Assembly (NCBI GenBank): GCA_038211295.1
Contig: JBBQVS010000094.1
Coordinates: forward strand, 1 to 14,086
Source of the DNA: JBBQVS01 sp038211295
GTDB taxonomy: Bacteria > Chloroflexota > Ktedonobacteria > Ktedonobacterales > Ktedonobacteraceae
Direction: 5' to 3'
Length of the DNA: 14,086 bases
Positions 12,903 through 14,086 of the stretch are shown here, one piece after another. The notes beneath the pieces were generated by a model. The model ran no database searches, was not told where the DNA came from, and worked only from the letters and a program-made list of their open reading frames with translations. The stretch's first letter is position 1. Each line of letters opens with the position of its first letter. A program made the position numbers and the translations under genes.

Positions 12903-13718
12903 ATGAGCGACCAGAACAACGAACAGGGGCGTGAGGAGCAGAAGCGAACCCGCACCTTTAATCCGAACGACCATGTAATGCAGTTGAAGAGTAAGCAAGG
13001 ATCACAAGACTATCTGCCCGTTCAGTGGCGGCTCGTCTGGTTCCGACAGGATCATCCACAGGGAACAATCGAGACCGAGATTGTTCATCTTGACCTGGAC
13101 AAAGAGACGGAAGAAGAGACCTACGTCTGGAGCAACGAGAAAAGGCGCAGCGAGAAGGTTGTCAAAACCGCGAAAGGCATGGCGATCTTCCGCGCAACTG
13201 TGCGCGATGGCAAGGGTGGTCTCGCGACTGGCACGAAGATGGAAAAAGCCGCGTCCTTTCCCGATTGGCTTGAAAAGGCTGAGACTGGCGCGATAGGCCG
13301 CGCCCTCGCCGCTTTGGGCTATGGTACACAGTTCGCGGGCGAGGAATTCAACGAGTCACACCGCATCGTTGATAGTCCCGTCACCCGCGCAACGAACGGC
13401 GGCGAGAACGGGAATACTCATGAGCAAAATACTCCGTTCCTTCCGCGTCCAACCGTTATCCCCAACGCTCCTATAACCACTGGCACGACCAGCACGAGCA
13501 CCTCTGCTCCCGTCATGCCTCCCGCTCCGTCCGTGGTTGAGACGGCCAGGGATACAGGTATGCTGGTAACAGAGCAACAGATTTCGAGTATTCGTAAGTT
13601 AAGCGAGTATCTTGGCAAGGCAGAGCCGGAGAGTCTGGCGTCCCTGAGCAACCTCGACGCGAAAAAGATGATTCAACAGCTTACCGCCGAGTATCGGCAG
13701 AGCAAAAAGGCTTCCTGA
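12903..13718 (+). CDS. Rad52/ERF-like single-strand annealing or DNA-binding protein
   Basis: Proteins with this core anneal or bind single-stranded DNA in recombination, often in phages. Residues 1-20 are polar. Residues about 22-150 look like the compact beta-rich core, with LPVQWRLVWFRQDHPQG (38-54) and paired strands containing WSNEK and AIFRATVRDGKG. It ends in the helix DWLEKAETGAIGRALAALGYG (121-141). The pattern E-x-A-E-T-x-A-I-G-R-A-L is the hallmark of the Rad52/ERF/DdrA-like group. Residues 155-220 are a Pro/Thr/Ser-rich linker. The C-terminal helical part (222-265), VTEQQISSIRKLSEYLG, resembles a small protein- or DNA-contact domain. AAGGAG lies six bases before the ATG. GC content is like the flanking host genes and unlike ariAB. 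The exact family is unsettled. Confidence 0.6.
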   Translation: MSDQNNEQGREEQKRTRTFNPNDHVMQLKSKQGSQDYLPVQWRLVWFRQDHPQGTIETEIVHLDLDKETEEETYVWSNEKRRSEKVVKTAKGMAIFRATVRDGKGGLATGTKMEKAASFPDWLEKAETGAIGRALAALGYGTQFAGEEFNESHRIVDSPVTRATNGGENGNTHEQNTPFLPRPTVIPNAPITTGTTSTSTSAPVMPPAPSVVETARDTGMLVTEQQISSIRKLSEYLGKAEPESLASLSNLDAKKMIQQLTAEYRQSKKAS

Positions 13719-13738
13719 GAAAGCGCAGGCAGAATAGT

Positions 13739-13951
13739 ATGACTTCAGTTGAGGTAGAGTATGCCGAAAAGCGGATGCGTCAGAGGTGGCGCGATCTGGT
13801 GATGGAAGAGCAACGCGGCACGTCGCTGCCAGTGCTTGAGCGCATGTTCAATGCCTATATGCTGGCAGTGGAAGAGTACAACCATTGCGTTGAACACGAC
13901 CAACCACCGCGTGTACGGCAAAAGACTCCTACGAAGAAAAAAGCATCGTGA
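13739..13951 (+). CDS. Small hypothetical protein (70 aa)
   Basis: I do not recognise this protein. It starts at ATG 13739, 20 bp after the Rad52-like gene, with only a weak AGGC-type ribosome site. It is probably cotranscribed with that gene. The sequence is soluble and mostly helical: SVEVEYAEKRMRQRWRDLVM is amphipathic and charged, and LPVLERMFNAYMLAVEEYNH (about 30-49) looks like a second helix. The last ~15 residues are Lys/Pro-rich and basic. Two charged helices with a basic tail suggest a nucleic-acid or partner-protein accessory to the annealing protein, but this is inference. Coding is supported by the composition of the frame and the tight spacing, not by homology. Confidence 0.55.
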   Translation: MTSVEVEYAEKRMRQRWRDLVMEEQRGTSLPVLERMFNAYMLAVEEYNHCVEHDQPPRVRQKTPTKKKAS

Positions 13952-14086
13952 CAGAAACATTGTAATAAAGAAAAAGACACAGGGAGACCGCGAGGGTCTC
14001 CCCTACATTTTCTATGTGTTGGGGAGACCCTCGCGGTCTCCCTGCACTCTCCCTCCCCACATTCTCTATCTTCTACTACAACCTCT
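13952..14086. other. Intergenic tail with paired inverted palindromes; right edge of window
   Basis: No gene is visible. The region contains two copies of the GGGAGACC palindrome in opposite orientation, followed by pyrimidine-rich sequence (CTCCCTCCCC, CTATCTTCTACTACAACCTCT) up to the edge. Confidence 0.5.
13981..14043 (+). terminator. Twin GGGAGACC palindromes forming a 23-bp inverted repeat; terminator-like
   Basis: Copy 1 (13982-14002) has the arms GGGAGACC and GGTCTCCC around GCGAG. Copy 2 (14022-14042) is the exact reverse complement of copy 1, with loop CTCGC. The two blocks 13981-14003 and 14021-14043 form a 23-bp perfect inverted repeat around a 17-nt spacer, which can itself pair ACAT with ATGT. 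Each copy can also fold alone. Lying 30 bases after the small gene, it could end transcription from both directions. A third relative sits at 4510-4530. Confidence 0.7.

Noticed and set aside
13981..14043. Start of a CRISPR array
   Set aside because: Only two copies, in inverted and not direct orientation, with a 19-nt gap; this is a palindrome pair.

Overview
The window looks like chromosome from a Gram-positive-type or monoderm bacterium. My best guess is Chloroflexota of the Ktedonobacteria type. This rests on the style of the proteins (S6 with a long Ala/acidic tail, an rpsF-ssb-rpsR operon, a membrane-anchored parvulin foldase, hemW next to recJ, GTG starts) and not on any database search. 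No rRNA, tRNA, CRISPR array or transposase is visible.

Layout. Positions 1-1047 (minus) hold the N-terminal 349 residues of a multi-membrane-span glycosyltransferase that runs off the left edge. A 480-bp divergent intergenic region follows, with a near-consensus promoter and a structured leader for rpsF. The plus-strand operon rpsF-ssb-rpsR (1528-2914) ends at a strong hairpin terminator. Next come a membrane-anchored parvulin-type prolyl isomerase (3039-4478) with its own hairpin, and the hemW-recJ pair (4601/4646-7701). On the minus strand a Glu/Leu-type amino-acid dehydrogenase (9041-10294) lies upstream of azlC-azlD (8776-7722), a branched-chain amino-acid exporter pair whose genes overlap by ATGA. 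About 260 bp of hairpins and short repeats separates gdh from azlC.

The most interesting part is 10566-12751. It is a conspicuously AT-richer two-gene cassette, joined by an ATGA overlap, encoding an ABC/RecF-like ATPase and a TOPRIM-like DUF4435 protein. This is the architecture of the PARIS anti-phage system (AriA + AriB). It lies between ordinary host-like genes and appears to be a transferred defence module.

After it, a perfect TTGACA/TATAAT promoter drives a Rad52/ERF-like single-strand annealing protein (12903-13718) and a 70-residue small protein (13739-13951). The window closes with a pair of exact inverted copies of a 21-bp palindrome. A close variant of that palindrome also forms the hairpin after the parvulin gene, which suggests a dispersed extragenic palindrome family used as transcription terminators.
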